From assembly GCA_964586775.1 (NCBI GenBank), contig CAZPJD010000274.1, positions 1 to 20,802 of the forward strand: a stretch of DNA of 20,802 bases, in the 5' to 3' direction. The position numbers and the translations under genes were made by a program. This document shows, piece by piece, positions 1 to 6,769 of this stretch. The notes under the pieces are model-generated. The model saw only the letters and a program-made list of their open reading frames with translations. It had not been told where the DNA came from and made no database searches. Source of the stretch: JADLEX01 sp964586775 (lineage in GTDB: Bacteria > Lernaellota > Lernaellaia > JACKCT01). The first letter of the stretch is position 1; every line of letters begins with the position of its first letter.

Positions 1-90
1 GTGGCCATAGAAGAGAGAGACGAAAGAAGACCCGTTCGCGGCAACGGTTCTGTGCTTGTCCTCCCGCCCGGCGAAATTGAAATGGATTAG
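1..90 (+). CDS. possible C-terminal end of a gene entering from the left
   Basis: This frame is open from the first base to a TAG at 88-90, giving a charged tail of 29 residues that ends GEIEMD. The other two forward frames close within the same stretch. No domain can be recognised in so short a piece. It may be the tail of a gene starting outside the window or simply a chance open frame. A short perfect hairpin (107-121) lies just downstream but has no T-run. Confidence 0.2.
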   Translation: MAIEERDERRPVRGNGSVLVLPPGEIEMD

Positions 91-239
91 AGCTTTGCCC
101 CTCGTTCGAGAAAACTTCTCGGTCTGATCTGTCGGTTCTGAGCGCTTTCGCGCATGAGCCCTGTCTTTCTAACACACCCTGCACGTCAAGAAAAGGGTTT
201 TCGCGCCCTCTCGCCCGATTCCCGGCGATTCCCCCGGCG

Positions 240-1535
240 TCACGGTTTGAGCAGTCCCGAATACGAAACCGCTTCCAACGTCACGGGATTGTTCAGCATT
301 TTGTCCGTGATGACCCAGACCGCCGTTTGTTCGGCCTGTTCCGTCGCGTTGGTTTTTTCGATCTTCGACGGCATCGTCACCTTGACGGTCAGGATCCGGC
401 GCGAGCGCTCGCCCTCGGCGGAACGCTGTGCGTACACCGACGCGGGCAGGTTCATCCGAAACACGTCGATCGCCCCGTCGCGCCCCATGAAGACGAGGCT
501 GTTGGGCGTTTTGCGAAAGTTCACGGGCTCCTTCGTCGCGAACTCGAAACGAATCCGCCCGTCGGGCGTGCGCGTGGACTCCATGGTCATTCCCGCGGTC
601 GCGTTGGGAAAACACGCGAGCAGGATCGGCAGGTAGGTTTGCAGCGCCTCCCCCGCCTCCAGCGTCGATTCGATTCGTACGCGCACGTTCGCCTCGCTGC
701 GCGAGACCTGCGTGAACTCCACGCTCAGTTGCGCCAGAGACGGCAGCACGCGCAGCACCTCGGCGACCTCACCGGGGTCGGGCGCGGGACCGACCGTCAC
801 ATCGCGCGGCTCGAGGCTCTCGGGGCTTTGGCCACATTCGACGCGGCTCTTCACGCGGGCGGTCAGGCCGTTGCGAATGAAGTCGAGCATGGTCGTGTCG
901 TACACGGCGAATCCATCGACATCGGTCAGGCTGGCGTTGTGCGTCGTGGTGACGCCGGGCACGGTGAGACGCAGCCGAAACCGGCCCGACAGCAGCCGCT
1001 CGACGAGTTGGTTCCGCGCAGCCTCGCCGAGTTCGGCCAGCGCGGGATCGTCGAGCCGAATGACCCTGGCGGTATCGCGCTTCGCCCCGACGAACTCGCT
1101 GAAGAATTCGCCGCACAGTCCGCCCGGCGCCTTCATGGCGAGCGTGGACGACGACACGACGTAGGGTAGCGCCTGCACAGCCTCCGACGCCCAGAATTTG
1201 TTGAGCGCGTCGAGCCGGTCGAAGACCAGCCGGTAGCGCAGCACGATCCGGCCCGCCTCCTCGTACACGCTCTCGTCGAGGGGATCGAGGCCATCGATGC
1301 CGGTGGACGCCGCGCGAAGCTGCGCCAGCGCCGACGCGATCTCCTCATCGAGGCCGCTGCCCGCCAGTTCGGTCGCGATGGCCGCGTCGCGCTTGTCGAT
1401 ACGCACCCACGACGTCACGATGCCGGACCCGTCGGAAAGCAAACGGATTTCGGTTTCGAGGTCGAAGCAGCCGACCGTCGTCGCGGCGAGGAAGGCGACG
1501 CACAGAAAACGAGCGAGTCGATGTGATGTGGTCAT
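240..1535 (-). CDS. hypothetical outer-membrane lipoprotein, 431 aa
   Basis: The N-terminus is a lipoprotein signal peptide: basic residues, a hydrophobic stretch and the lipobox TTVGC with Cys23 as the lipidated residue. Phe follows the Cys, so there is no inner-membrane retention Asp, and the outer membrane is the likely location. Immediately after comes an acidic segment with DGSG at residues 35-38, a pattern seen at the start of several bacterial lipoprotein families. I recognise no catalytic motif and no C-terminal membrane segment. The ATG at 1535 is the first Met and gives a good signal peptide, although no strong Shine-Dalgarno precedes it. It is monocistronic as far as can be seen, lying 358 bases from its upstream neighbour. 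Function unknown. Confidence 0.8.
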   Translation of the reverse strand: MTTSHRLARFLCVAFLAATTVGCFDLETEIRLLSDGSGIVTSWVRIDKRDAAIATELAGSGLDEEIASALAQLRAASTGIDGLDPLDESVYEEAGRIVLRYRLVFDRLDALNKFWASEAVQALPYVVSSSTLAMKAPGGLCGEFFSEFVGAKRDTARVIRLDDPALAELGEAARNQLVERLLSGRFRLRLTVPGVTTTHNASLTDVDGFAVYDTTMLDFIRNGLTARVKSRVECGQSPESLEPRDVTVGPAPDPGEVAEVLRVLPSLAQLSVEFTQVSRSEANVRVRIESTLEAGEALQTYLPILLACFPNATAGMTMESTRTPDGRIRFEFATKEPVNFRKTPNSLVFMGRDGAIDVFRMNLPASVYAQRSAEGERSRRILTVKVTMPSKIEKTNATEQAEQTAVWVITDKMLNNPVTLEAVSYSGLLKP

Positions 1536-1893
1536 GGGGCGATGATAAGGAACGCACCGCGCGCAATCAACGCGCGTGTGGCGAACGCGCGTTTACGCTT
1601 TCGGACCGCACCTTACGATTCGTGCGCCCCGCGACGCGCATCGTTGGCAAATTCTTGGGAAATGCGGTTATTTTGCGTTGGCATGGTGTTTGCGATCACA
1701 TCAAGACGGCGACGGCCGTGGAACCCGCATTCCGCGACCCCCGAAGTCATGACACCCTGTTCCAGATCTCGGACCGAAGCGGGATCAGGGCGCCACGACC
1801 GCCGTCAGGAAACCCGGAACGCCACACCCCGTCGCGTCCGGCGTTTCCACCGGGACGCCCGTAAAACGGCGTCCCTTCGCTTTTGTCCCGGCG
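1536..1893. other. intergenic region of 358 bases, no gene seen
   Basis: This gap separates the lipoprotein start (leftward) from the end of the acyl-CoA dehydrogenase gene (also leftward). It should hold the lipoprotein promoter. A locally AT-richer patch at about 1645-1690 is the likeliest place, but I see no convincing -35/-10 pair. The hairpin at 1852-1875 is listed separately. Open frames across it have no protein-like composition. Confidence 0.5.
1852..1875 (-). terminator. candidate terminator hairpin after the acyl-CoA dehydrogenase gene
   Basis: An 8-bp perfect stem (GGGACGCC / GGCGTCCC) can be extended inward by two pairs with one bulged base and a short A-rich loop. It starts about 18 bases past the dehydrogenase stop codon on the minus strand. 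There is no clear U-tract after it in that direction, so termination is inferred from position and stem strength. Confidence 0.45.
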
Positions 1894-3096
1894 CTATTTG
1901 GTCTTCATGCCGTACGAACGCAGGATTCGCCGGGCGACCATGTCGATGTGCACCTCGTCCGCTCCGTCGTAGATGCGCGCCGCGCGCTCGTGCGAGAACC
2001 AGAACGCGAGCGGCGTCTCGTCGGTCATGCCCAGGCCGCCGAGGCCCTGAATCGCCCGGTCGAGCACGCGCTGCAGCGTTCGCGCGACGGTGAACTTGAT
2101 GAGGGAGATTTCTTCGCGCGCGCCGTACGTGCCCTCGCGTTCGATCTTCCACGCCGCGTGCAGCACCATCAGGCGCGCAGCGTTGATCTCGGCGCGACTT
2201 TCGGCGATCCACTGCTGGACCATCTGGCGCGTGCCGAGCGGCTTGCCGGGCGCGAGTTCGCGCGTCGCCGCGTGACGGCAGAGGATGTCGAGGGCGCGCT
2301 CGCAGATGCCGATCCATCGCATGCAATGGTGGATGCGGCCCGGGCCGAGCCGCTGCTGCGCGATGACGAAGCCCATGCCCTCGGCACCCAGGATATTCGC
2401 CAGCGGAACGCGCGCGCCCTGATAGCTGATCTCGGCGTGGCTCGCCCAGTCGCTCCCGCGCTCGCCCATGATCGAGAGGTTGCCGACCAGTTCGAACCCC
2501 GGCGTGTTGGTGGGCACCAGGATCATGCTCGCGCGGCCATACGTCTCGGCGTCGGGATTGGTCACCGCCATACACGCGGCGAAGGCCGCGCCGTCGGCCG
2601 CGGTGGCGAACCACTTGTGCCCGCGGATCACCCACTCTTCGCCGTCCTTGACCGCCGTCGTGCCCATCCAAACGGGATTCGAGCCGGCGAACTCGGGCTC
2701 GGTCATGGTGAAGCAGCTTCGGATTTCGCCGCGAATGAGCGGAAACAAAAAGCGCTCTTTCTGCTCGGGCGTGCCGTGCTCGATCAGGATCTCCATATTC
2801 CCGACGTCCGGTGCCTGGCAGTTGAAGATGTAGTGACCGAGGGGGCTTCGACCGAGTTCCTCGCTCATGTGCGCGAACTCGACGAGCGACAGCCCACCGC
2901 CGCCGAGCTGGGCGGGGATGAACGCGGCCCACAACCCCGTCTGCTTCGCCTTCTCCCGCGCGGCGGTTAGCGACGGAAGCGACTCGCGAAACCCGTGAAA
3001 GCGCACCGCGCCTTCGAGCGGATATACCTCGTTCGCCATGAACTCGCGCAGCATTTCGCGCATGGCGGCGACCTTGGGCGCTTCGGAAAAATCCAT
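1894..3096 (-). CDS. acyl-CoA dehydrogenase, ACAD10/11-like
   Basis: This 400-aa protein has normal full length for an acyl-CoA dehydrogenase (FAD flavoprotein). The helical N-terminal domain covers about residues 1-125. The FAD-contacting segment CFTMTEPEFAGSNP starts at residue 128, and the C-terminal helical domain holds RIHHCMR (254-260) and GLGGLGMTDE (351-360). The usual catalytic Glu of the medium-chain family (IYEG) is replaced by Asp377 in IYDGADEVH, a sequence I associate with the ACAD10/ACAD11 branch. It is the last gene of a leftward operon, 15 bases after the phosphatase-like gene and downstream of an APH-fold kinase. The pairing suggests it acts on a phosphorylated 4-hydroxyacyl-CoA, removing phosphate to give an enoyl-CoA for beta-oxidation. 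The family call is firm; the substrate is inference. Confidence 0.93.
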   Translation of the reverse strand: MDFSEAPKVAAMREMLREFMANEVYPLEGAVRFHGFRESLPSLTAAREKAKQTGLWAAFIPAQLGGGGLSLVEFAHMSEELGRSPLGHYIFNCQAPDVGNMEILIEHGTPEQKERFLFPLIRGEIRSCFTMTEPEFAGSNPVWMGTTAVKDGEEWVIRGHKWFATAADGAAFAACMAVTNPDAETYGRASMILVPTNTPGFELVGNLSIMGERGSDWASHAEISYQGARVPLANILGAEGMGFVIAQQRLGPGRIHHCMRWIGICERALDILCRHAATRELAPGKPLGTRQMVQQWIAESRAEINAARLMVLHAAWKIEREGTYGAREEISLIKFTVARTLQRVLDRAIQGLGGLGMTDETPLAFWFSHERAARIYDGADEVHIDMVARRILRSYGMKTK

Positions 3097-3111
3097 GTCG
3101 GGCTCCTTCGC

Positions 3112-3804
3112 TTATCGATACGTCACAAATTCTCGGCCGCGCGTTTCCAGGTGCGCATGCTCGTTGAGCGACACGACCGCCGGGCCATTCCGCCCGGTCA
3201 CGATCTTGGTGACGCCCGCGTTGACGAACCGCCATTGCAGCGAAAACGCCCTCGCGGAATCCGCCCCCAGCAGATGCGCGGCGAGCACCGCGATCGGCCC
3301 GCCCGACGTGAATACCAACGCGGTGTCCGTGCGCGACAGGCTCGCGGCAAGTTCGTCAAAGCCCGCGAGCACGCGCTCGCGAAACCGCGGCCAAGGCTCG
3401 GTATAGTCCGCGTCGTATTCGCCGCCCGCCCATCGCGCCGTGGCGCGCGCGAAAAAATCCTGAAAGTGACGCAGTGGGTCCGCGACCAACGCCAGATCCC
3501 GCGCGATCTCGCCCTCGTCGGCGTATCGCGGCTCGAGGCGTGCGATCACTTCTCGGTGGTCGTACTCGTCGAAAGCGGCCGACACGACCGGCTCCGGCGC
3601 GGACGCGAAGACCGTCATGCACCCGTCCAGCGTCTCGCGATGGCGGCGCATGGTGCCGACCACAACGCGCTCTACGTCGCCGACGCGCGGCGCGAGCGCC
3701 TCGCCCAGCAACCGCGCCTGCGCGTGGCCGAGGTCCGAGAGCCGGTCGTAATCACCGTCGCCGAACGACGCCTGGCCATGCCGAATCAGGTAGATCACGC
3801 TCAT
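3112..3804 (-). CDS. histidine phosphatase superfamily protein with a variant active site
   Basis: The 230-aa protein begins with the phosphohistidine motif of the superfamily, LIRHGQASFG, with Arg8 and His9. A second basic cluster, TMRRHRETL, lies at 51-59. The later block that normally reads SHGG reads FTSGGPIAVL (165-174), so the second catalytic His is replaced by Ser167. The ATG overlaps the kinase stop codon as ATGA (3801-3804), so translation is probably coupled. A longer in-frame extension upstream was rejected because it is only the kinase gene read in another frame. Position between kinase and dehydrogenase suggests a role with the same phosphorylated acyl-CoA: removing phosphate, sensing it, or binding it without catalysis. 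These alternatives cannot be separated from sequence. Confidence 0.9.
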   Translation of the reverse strand: MSVIYLIRHGQASFGDGDYDRLSDLGHAQARLLGEALAPRVGDVERVVVGTMRRHRETLDGCMTVFASAPEPVVSAAFDEYDHREVIARLEPRYADEGEIARDLALVADPLRHFQDFFARATARWAGGEYDADYTEPWPRFRERVLAGFDELAASLSRTDTALVFTSGGPIAVLAAHLLGADSARAFSLQWRFVNAGVTKIVTGRNGPAVVSLNEHAHLETRGREFVTYR

Positions 3805-4907
3805 CGGCGCTCGCTTTCGCGGATCGCCCGGCGGCACCGCCAGTGCAGGTAGTGCGCGACGAGCCAGAAACGCCGAAACGCCGGATTGCGCGTCTGGCGG
3901 TGGTGGTAGCGGTAGTAGATCTGCTGGATGATGACGGCGAGGCGAAACGCGCCGCACACTTCGTAAAACGCCCAATTGTCCGGACGAATCTCCATGCGTT
4001 CGCAATAGCGCCCGACGACCTCGTTTCGCGTCAGCATGCCGGGCAAATGCGTGGGCTGGCGGCGCAGCGCGCGGCCGACCGGGTCGTCGTCGGCCTGCAC
4101 CCAATAGGCCATGCTGTTGCCCAGATCCATCAGGCCATCGCCAATCGTCGCCATCTCCCAATCGAGCACACCGATGACGCGCGTGGGGTCGGCGCGATCG
4201 AGCACCACGTTGTCGAAGCGAAAGTCGTTGTGGATCACGCGGTGCGGGCCGTCGTCGGGCGTGTTGCCCGCGAGCCACGACCTGACCGATTCGAATCTCG
4301 GCACGTTCCACGTCCGCGCGCGTCGGTAACGATCGCTCCACCCCTCGACCTGACGACGCACGTAGCCCGGGCCGCGATCCATCGCGTCGAGCCCCACAAA
4401 AGCCGGATCGACGCGGTGCAGATCGACGAGCGTGTCCACGACGCGCTCGCAAAGTGTGCGGGTGCGGGCCGGGTCGAGTTCGATCCCCAGATTCGCGCGC
4501 GGGATGATGCCGTCGATGCGTCGCATCACATAAAACTCGCTGCCGATCACGGCGGGATCGTCGCAATACGCGATCATCTCGGGCACGTAGGGAAAGACCG
4601 GGCGCAGGGCGTTTTGCACGCGGTACTCGCGCGACATGTCGTGCGCCGACTTGGCTTTGGTCCCCGCGGGCGGGCGACGCAGCACCAGATCGTCGCGCTC
4701 GTACTCCAACCGGTACGTCCAGTTCGATGCGCCGCCGGAGAACTGCGTGACGCGGGGAGTGCCGGTAAGCTGCGGCGCGCGAACCTTGAGCCACGCGTCG
4801 AGCGCCGCCACGTCGAACTCCTCGCCCGCGCGCACCGCGCCGACGCGGTCCTTTCCGGACGCGCTCGCGCCTTGTGCCGATGAAGATTTTTGGGATTTCG
4901 CGGCCAC
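3801..4907 (-). CDS. APH-fold kinase, ACAD10/11 N-domain and LvaA-like (putative 4-hydroxyacyl-CoA kinase)
   Basis: A 368-aa aminoglycoside-phosphotransferase-fold kinase. Visible parts are the nucleotide-binding N-lobe with FSGGASNWTYRL (56-67) and LVLRRPP (74-80), the catalytic loop VIHNDFRFDNVVLD (224-237) with His226, Asp228 and Asn233, and the metal-binding segment VLDWEMATIGDGLMDLG (247-263) with Asp249. The LRRPP and NDFRFDN forms are typical of the phosphotransferase group next to or fused with acyl-CoA dehydrogenases, not of antibiotic-modifying enzymes. The start is GTG at 4907. The first 30 residues are low-complexity and Ser/Ala/Lys-rich, so a later start cannot be excluded. It is first in a three-gene operon. 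A drug-resistance role is unlikely; phosphorylation of an acyl-CoA hydroxyl group is the better inference. Confidence 0.9.
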   Translation of the reverse strand: MAAKSQKSSSAQGASASGKDRVGAVRAGEEFDVAALDAWLKVRAPQLTGTPRVTQFSGGASNWTYRLEYERDDLVLRRPPAGTKAKSAHDMSREYRVQNALRPVFPYVPEMIAYCDDPAVIGSEFYVMRRIDGIIPRANLGIELDPARTRTLCERVVDTLVDLHRVDPAFVGLDAMDRGPGYVRRQVEGWSDRYRRARTWNVPRFESVRSWLAGNTPDDGPHRVIHNDFRFDNVVLDRADPTRVIGVLDWEMATIGDGLMDLGNSMAYWVQADDDPVGRALRRQPTHLPGMLTRNEVVGRYCERMEIRPDNWAFYEVCGAFRLAVIIQQIYYRYHHRQTRNPAFRRFWLVAHYLHWRCRRAIRESERR

Positions 4908-5029
4908 TGGATCGCCCCACGCGCGAACCCGACGCTACGGTTTTCGCGCGCCTTTGTCCAACGGGGCGCGTCGTCAGCAGCCGATTCGTAAAGATCCGCA
5001 CATGTGCGGCGTCTGCTTGCACGGCAGTT

Positions 5030-5377
5030 GTGGAGCAGGCAACGAGAGAATGCGGCGCGGGCGCCGCCTGGGTGTATGCCGGCTCAGCGGACGGACTTGG
5101 GGTGAATGCGGAATGGATGTTCGGGAGCGATGATCCCATCACGCGATTCTGTGAAAGCGCCGATGCGGCGGGGGATTCGAACGGCGAAGGGTGCGCGAAT
5201 ATCATCGTCGGCGACGAAGTCGATCGAATCGACGAGAAATTTGGCGGCGGGGCGGTTGCGTATGACGCTAGCCCCCTGGACGACGACGCGGGAGCGGATG
5301 ACGACAGCGTCCCCGACAAGAACGGCTCGCGCGACGACTCGCTGGTGCGGGACGACGACGGCCCCTGCGGGTGTTGA
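5030..5377 (+). CDS. doubtful small ORF with an Asp-rich tail ending in CGC
   Basis: This frame lies on the opposite strand to both neighbours in a gap of 498 bases. It encodes about 115 residues from a GTG at 5030; the open frame reaches back to an ATG at 4874, inside the kinase gene. The last 40 residues are rich in Asp (LDDDAGADDDSVPDKNG, then VRDDDGPCGC). Such acidic linkers ending in Cys-Gly-Cys occur in secreted deltaproteobacterial proteins, where a membrane anchor normally follows; here the stop codon comes directly after. There is no signal peptide and no clear ribosome binding site. It could be the remains of a larger exported protein, a small real gene, or chance. The 4908-5029 part of the gap shows nothing else. 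Confidence 0.28.
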   Translation: MEQATRECGAGAAWVYAGSADGLGVNAEWMFGSDDPITRFCESADAAGDSNGEGCANIIVGDEVDRIDEKFGGGAVAYDASPLDDDAGADDDSVPDKNGSRDDSLVRDDDGPCGC

Positions 5378-5405
5378 GATCAGCGCGCTGTCATGTAACG
5401 ACGAA

Positions 5406-5594
5406 TCAGGTCGGAATGCCGTGTCGGCGCTTCCACTTGTCGAGCCGCTCGAACTGCGTGAGATCGACGCCGCAGATCGGGCATCGGAAGCCCTCGGGCA
5501 GATCGCGAAACTCGGTCCCGGGCGGGATGTTCATCTGCGGGCAACCCAATGCCGGGTCGTAGATGTAGCTGCATTTCAAGCACTTGAACTTCAC
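5406..5594 (-). CDS. rubredoxin
   Basis: A 62-residue rubredoxin, a small one-electron carrier with a mononuclear iron bound by four cysteines. The ligands are CLKC (Cys5, Cys8) and CPIC (Cys38, Cys41), with the conserved core YIYDP (10-14), PPGTEF (24-29) and DLPEGF (31-36) between them. A fifth Cys (Cys18) sits where most family members have Asp. The C-terminus carries about 12 extra basic residues (LDKWKRRHGIPT). The start is GTG at 5594, and it overlaps the stop of the upstream DHH gene as GTGA, so the two are co-translated. Possible partners in the window are the peroxiredoxin and the iron-sulfur flavoprotein-like reductase, but they are on the other strand. Confidence 0.9.
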   Translation of the reverse strand: MKFKCLKCSYIYDPALGCPQMNIPPGTEFRDLPEGFRCPICGVDLTQFERLDKWKRRHGIPT

Positions 5595-6670
5595 GAGCGG
5601 TCTCCATGTCGCGCGGGAGACTCGTCTTCGCCGCGCAAAGCGCTTCCCGTCTCGGGTACCAATCGCGTCGCGTCGGCGAAGTCGCGACCCACGATACGGC
5701 AGAAATCCGCGATCAGCCGATGGCGCTCCTCACCGATTTTTTCGACGTCGGCATCTTCCAGCGGAATCGTTCCGCCGGCGGACCGGTCGTGCCCGCCCGC
5801 CGAACCCCGTCGCCCGACGAGCTGCGCCGCGATCGCCCCGGCACTGCGTCCCTTTCGAACGGTGCGCAGCGAAAACTGGAGCCGGTGATCGATGACGCCC
5901 AGGCACAACGTCCATCGCACGCCCTCGGTCTTGAGAAAGAAATCGGCCAGCTCGGCGACGGTTTCGGGGTTCGTGATGCGGCCCATGTCGCTGACGATCA
6001 CGTCCTCGACGATCTTCGCGTTGGCGAGCGCGACGGCGTAGTGTCGGTAGTAACGCCGTGGGACGCGGGCGCGCTCGATGCGCGTCAGCCAGCGCAGGCT
6101 GATCTTGGAATACAGATACTGGAGCATCCGGAAGTCGGCGTCGGTGGCGTCGCGGCCCAGATCCGCGATGTCGGACTTGATGCCGTAATACAGGGCCGTC
6201 GCCACGCGGGCGTCCAAGGGTATCTCGTTGTCGCGGATGTATTCGGCCAGAATCGAGCATGTCGCGCCGTACGACACGCGAAGGTCGGCGAACTCCGCCG
6301 GACACTCGCGCCGCGAGATATGGTGGTCGATCACCACCGCGTACCGAAGCCCCTTTTTCACGAGCACGTTCTTGGCCTTGGGATGACCGTCCACGAGGGC
6401 GATGAACTTGAACCGGGCCGCCTGCCCCGTGCTCATCTCGTGAATCGGAATGCGCAGCAAGCGCACCATGGCGCGGTTTTCGGCGCGGCCCAGGTTGCCG
6501 CCGTAGCCGATTTTCACCTTGGCGGAGTGCGTGTGCGCGAGGATGTGGCGCAGCGCGAAGGCCGAGGCGATGGCGTCGGGGTCGGGGTGGTTGTGCGTGA
6601 GAATGAGGACGCGCGCCGCGCCTTCGAGGGCCGCCAGCAGCTCCGCCAATTTTCCCTTGGCTTGAATCAT
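5591..6670 (-). CDS. DHH/DHHA1 phosphoesterase, NrnA-like
   Basis: A 359-aa member of the DHH phosphoesterase superfamily, cytoplasmic manganese enzymes that hydrolyse short oligoribonucleotides, cyclic dinucleotide products or pAp. Motifs run in the expected order: THNHPDPDAIA (25-35) with the metal-binding His and Asp residues, Asp94 in VDGHP, the name-giving DHH at 115-117, Asp167 in GIKSD, and the C-terminal DHHA1 substrate loop near GGHDRSAGG (292-300). I chose the ATG at 6670. The frame continues upstream, but the extra part is the antisense of the neighbouring gene and would swallow the promoter. The last ~60 residues go slightly beyond the usual fold end. It is followed by the overlapping rubredoxin gene. 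Substrate cannot be assigned. Confidence 0.9.
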   Translation of the reverse strand: MIQAKGKLAELLAALEGAARVLILTHNHPDPDAIASAFALRHILAHTHSAKVKIGYGGNLGRAENRAMVRLLRIPIHEMSTGQAARFKFIALVDGHPKAKNVLVKKGLRYAVVIDHHISRRECPAEFADLRVSYGATCSILAEYIRDNEIPLDARVATALYYGIKSDIADLGRDATDADFRMLQYLYSKISLRWLTRIERARVPRRYYRHYAVALANAKIVEDVIVSDMGRITNPETVAELADFFLKTEGVRWTLCLGVIDHRLQFSLRTVRKGRSAGAIAAQLVGRRGSAGGHDRSAGGTIPLEDADVEKIGEERHRLIADFCRIVGRDFADATRLVPETGSALRGEDESPARHGDRS

Positions 6671-6702
6671 CTCGCCGAACTTCGATAAATGCCTTGTGGA
6701 CA

Positions 6703-6715
6703 GATGCCCGGCATC
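6703..6715. promoter_or_regulatory. 13-base palindrome over the DHH promoter
   Basis: GATGCC C GGCATC is a perfect dyad with a single central base. It overlaps the proposed -10 box (6713-6718) of the leftward DHH promoter and lies within the region serving the divergent reductase gene. Its position fits a repressor site for both directions, but no regulator gene is in the window. Confidence 0.3.
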
Positions 6716-6742
6716 ATAGACCGAGCCGCGAAGACCGGGCAA
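6713..6742 (-). promoter_or_regulatory. candidate promoter for the DHH-rubredoxin operon
   Basis: Read on the minus strand, a TTGCCC -35 (plus-strand 6737-6742) is followed after 18 bases by TATGAT (6713-6718), five of six matches to the -10 consensus. The predicted start of transcription is about 36 bases before the ATG at 6670. Confidence 0.4.
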
Positions 6743-6769
6743 GAAAGATCCACATTTTGGGGAGCCGGG

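Noticed and set aside
107..121. Hairpin CGAGAA-AAC-TTCTCG as a terminator
   Set aside because: Only six base pairs, AT-rich at the top and no T-run in either direction; could be chance.
1805..3235. 476-residue leftward open frame over the dehydrogenase
   Set aside because: Same strand but a different frame from the real acyl-CoA dehydrogenase; composition is Arg/Ala/His-rich with no motif.
3474..4883. 469-residue rightward open frame
   Set aside because: Antisense of the APH-fold kinase and phosphatase genes.
3801..4907. Antibiotic-resistance aminoglycoside phosphotransferase
   Set aside because: The fold is shared, but LRRPP and NDFRFDN features and the acyl-CoA dehydrogenase neighbour point to acyl-CoA metabolism.
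3112..5319. A single 735-residue leftward protein ending in the histidine phosphatase
   Set aside because: Upstream of 3804 it is the kinase gene read in a different frame, with Arg/Ala-rich unnatural composition; the kinase has clear motifs and the ATGA overlap defines the true start.
5381..5390. Palindrome CAGCGCGCTG after the rubredoxin gene as a terminator or operator
   Set aside because: No loop, so no hairpin terminator; a 10-base GC-rich palindrome is expected by chance in such sequence.
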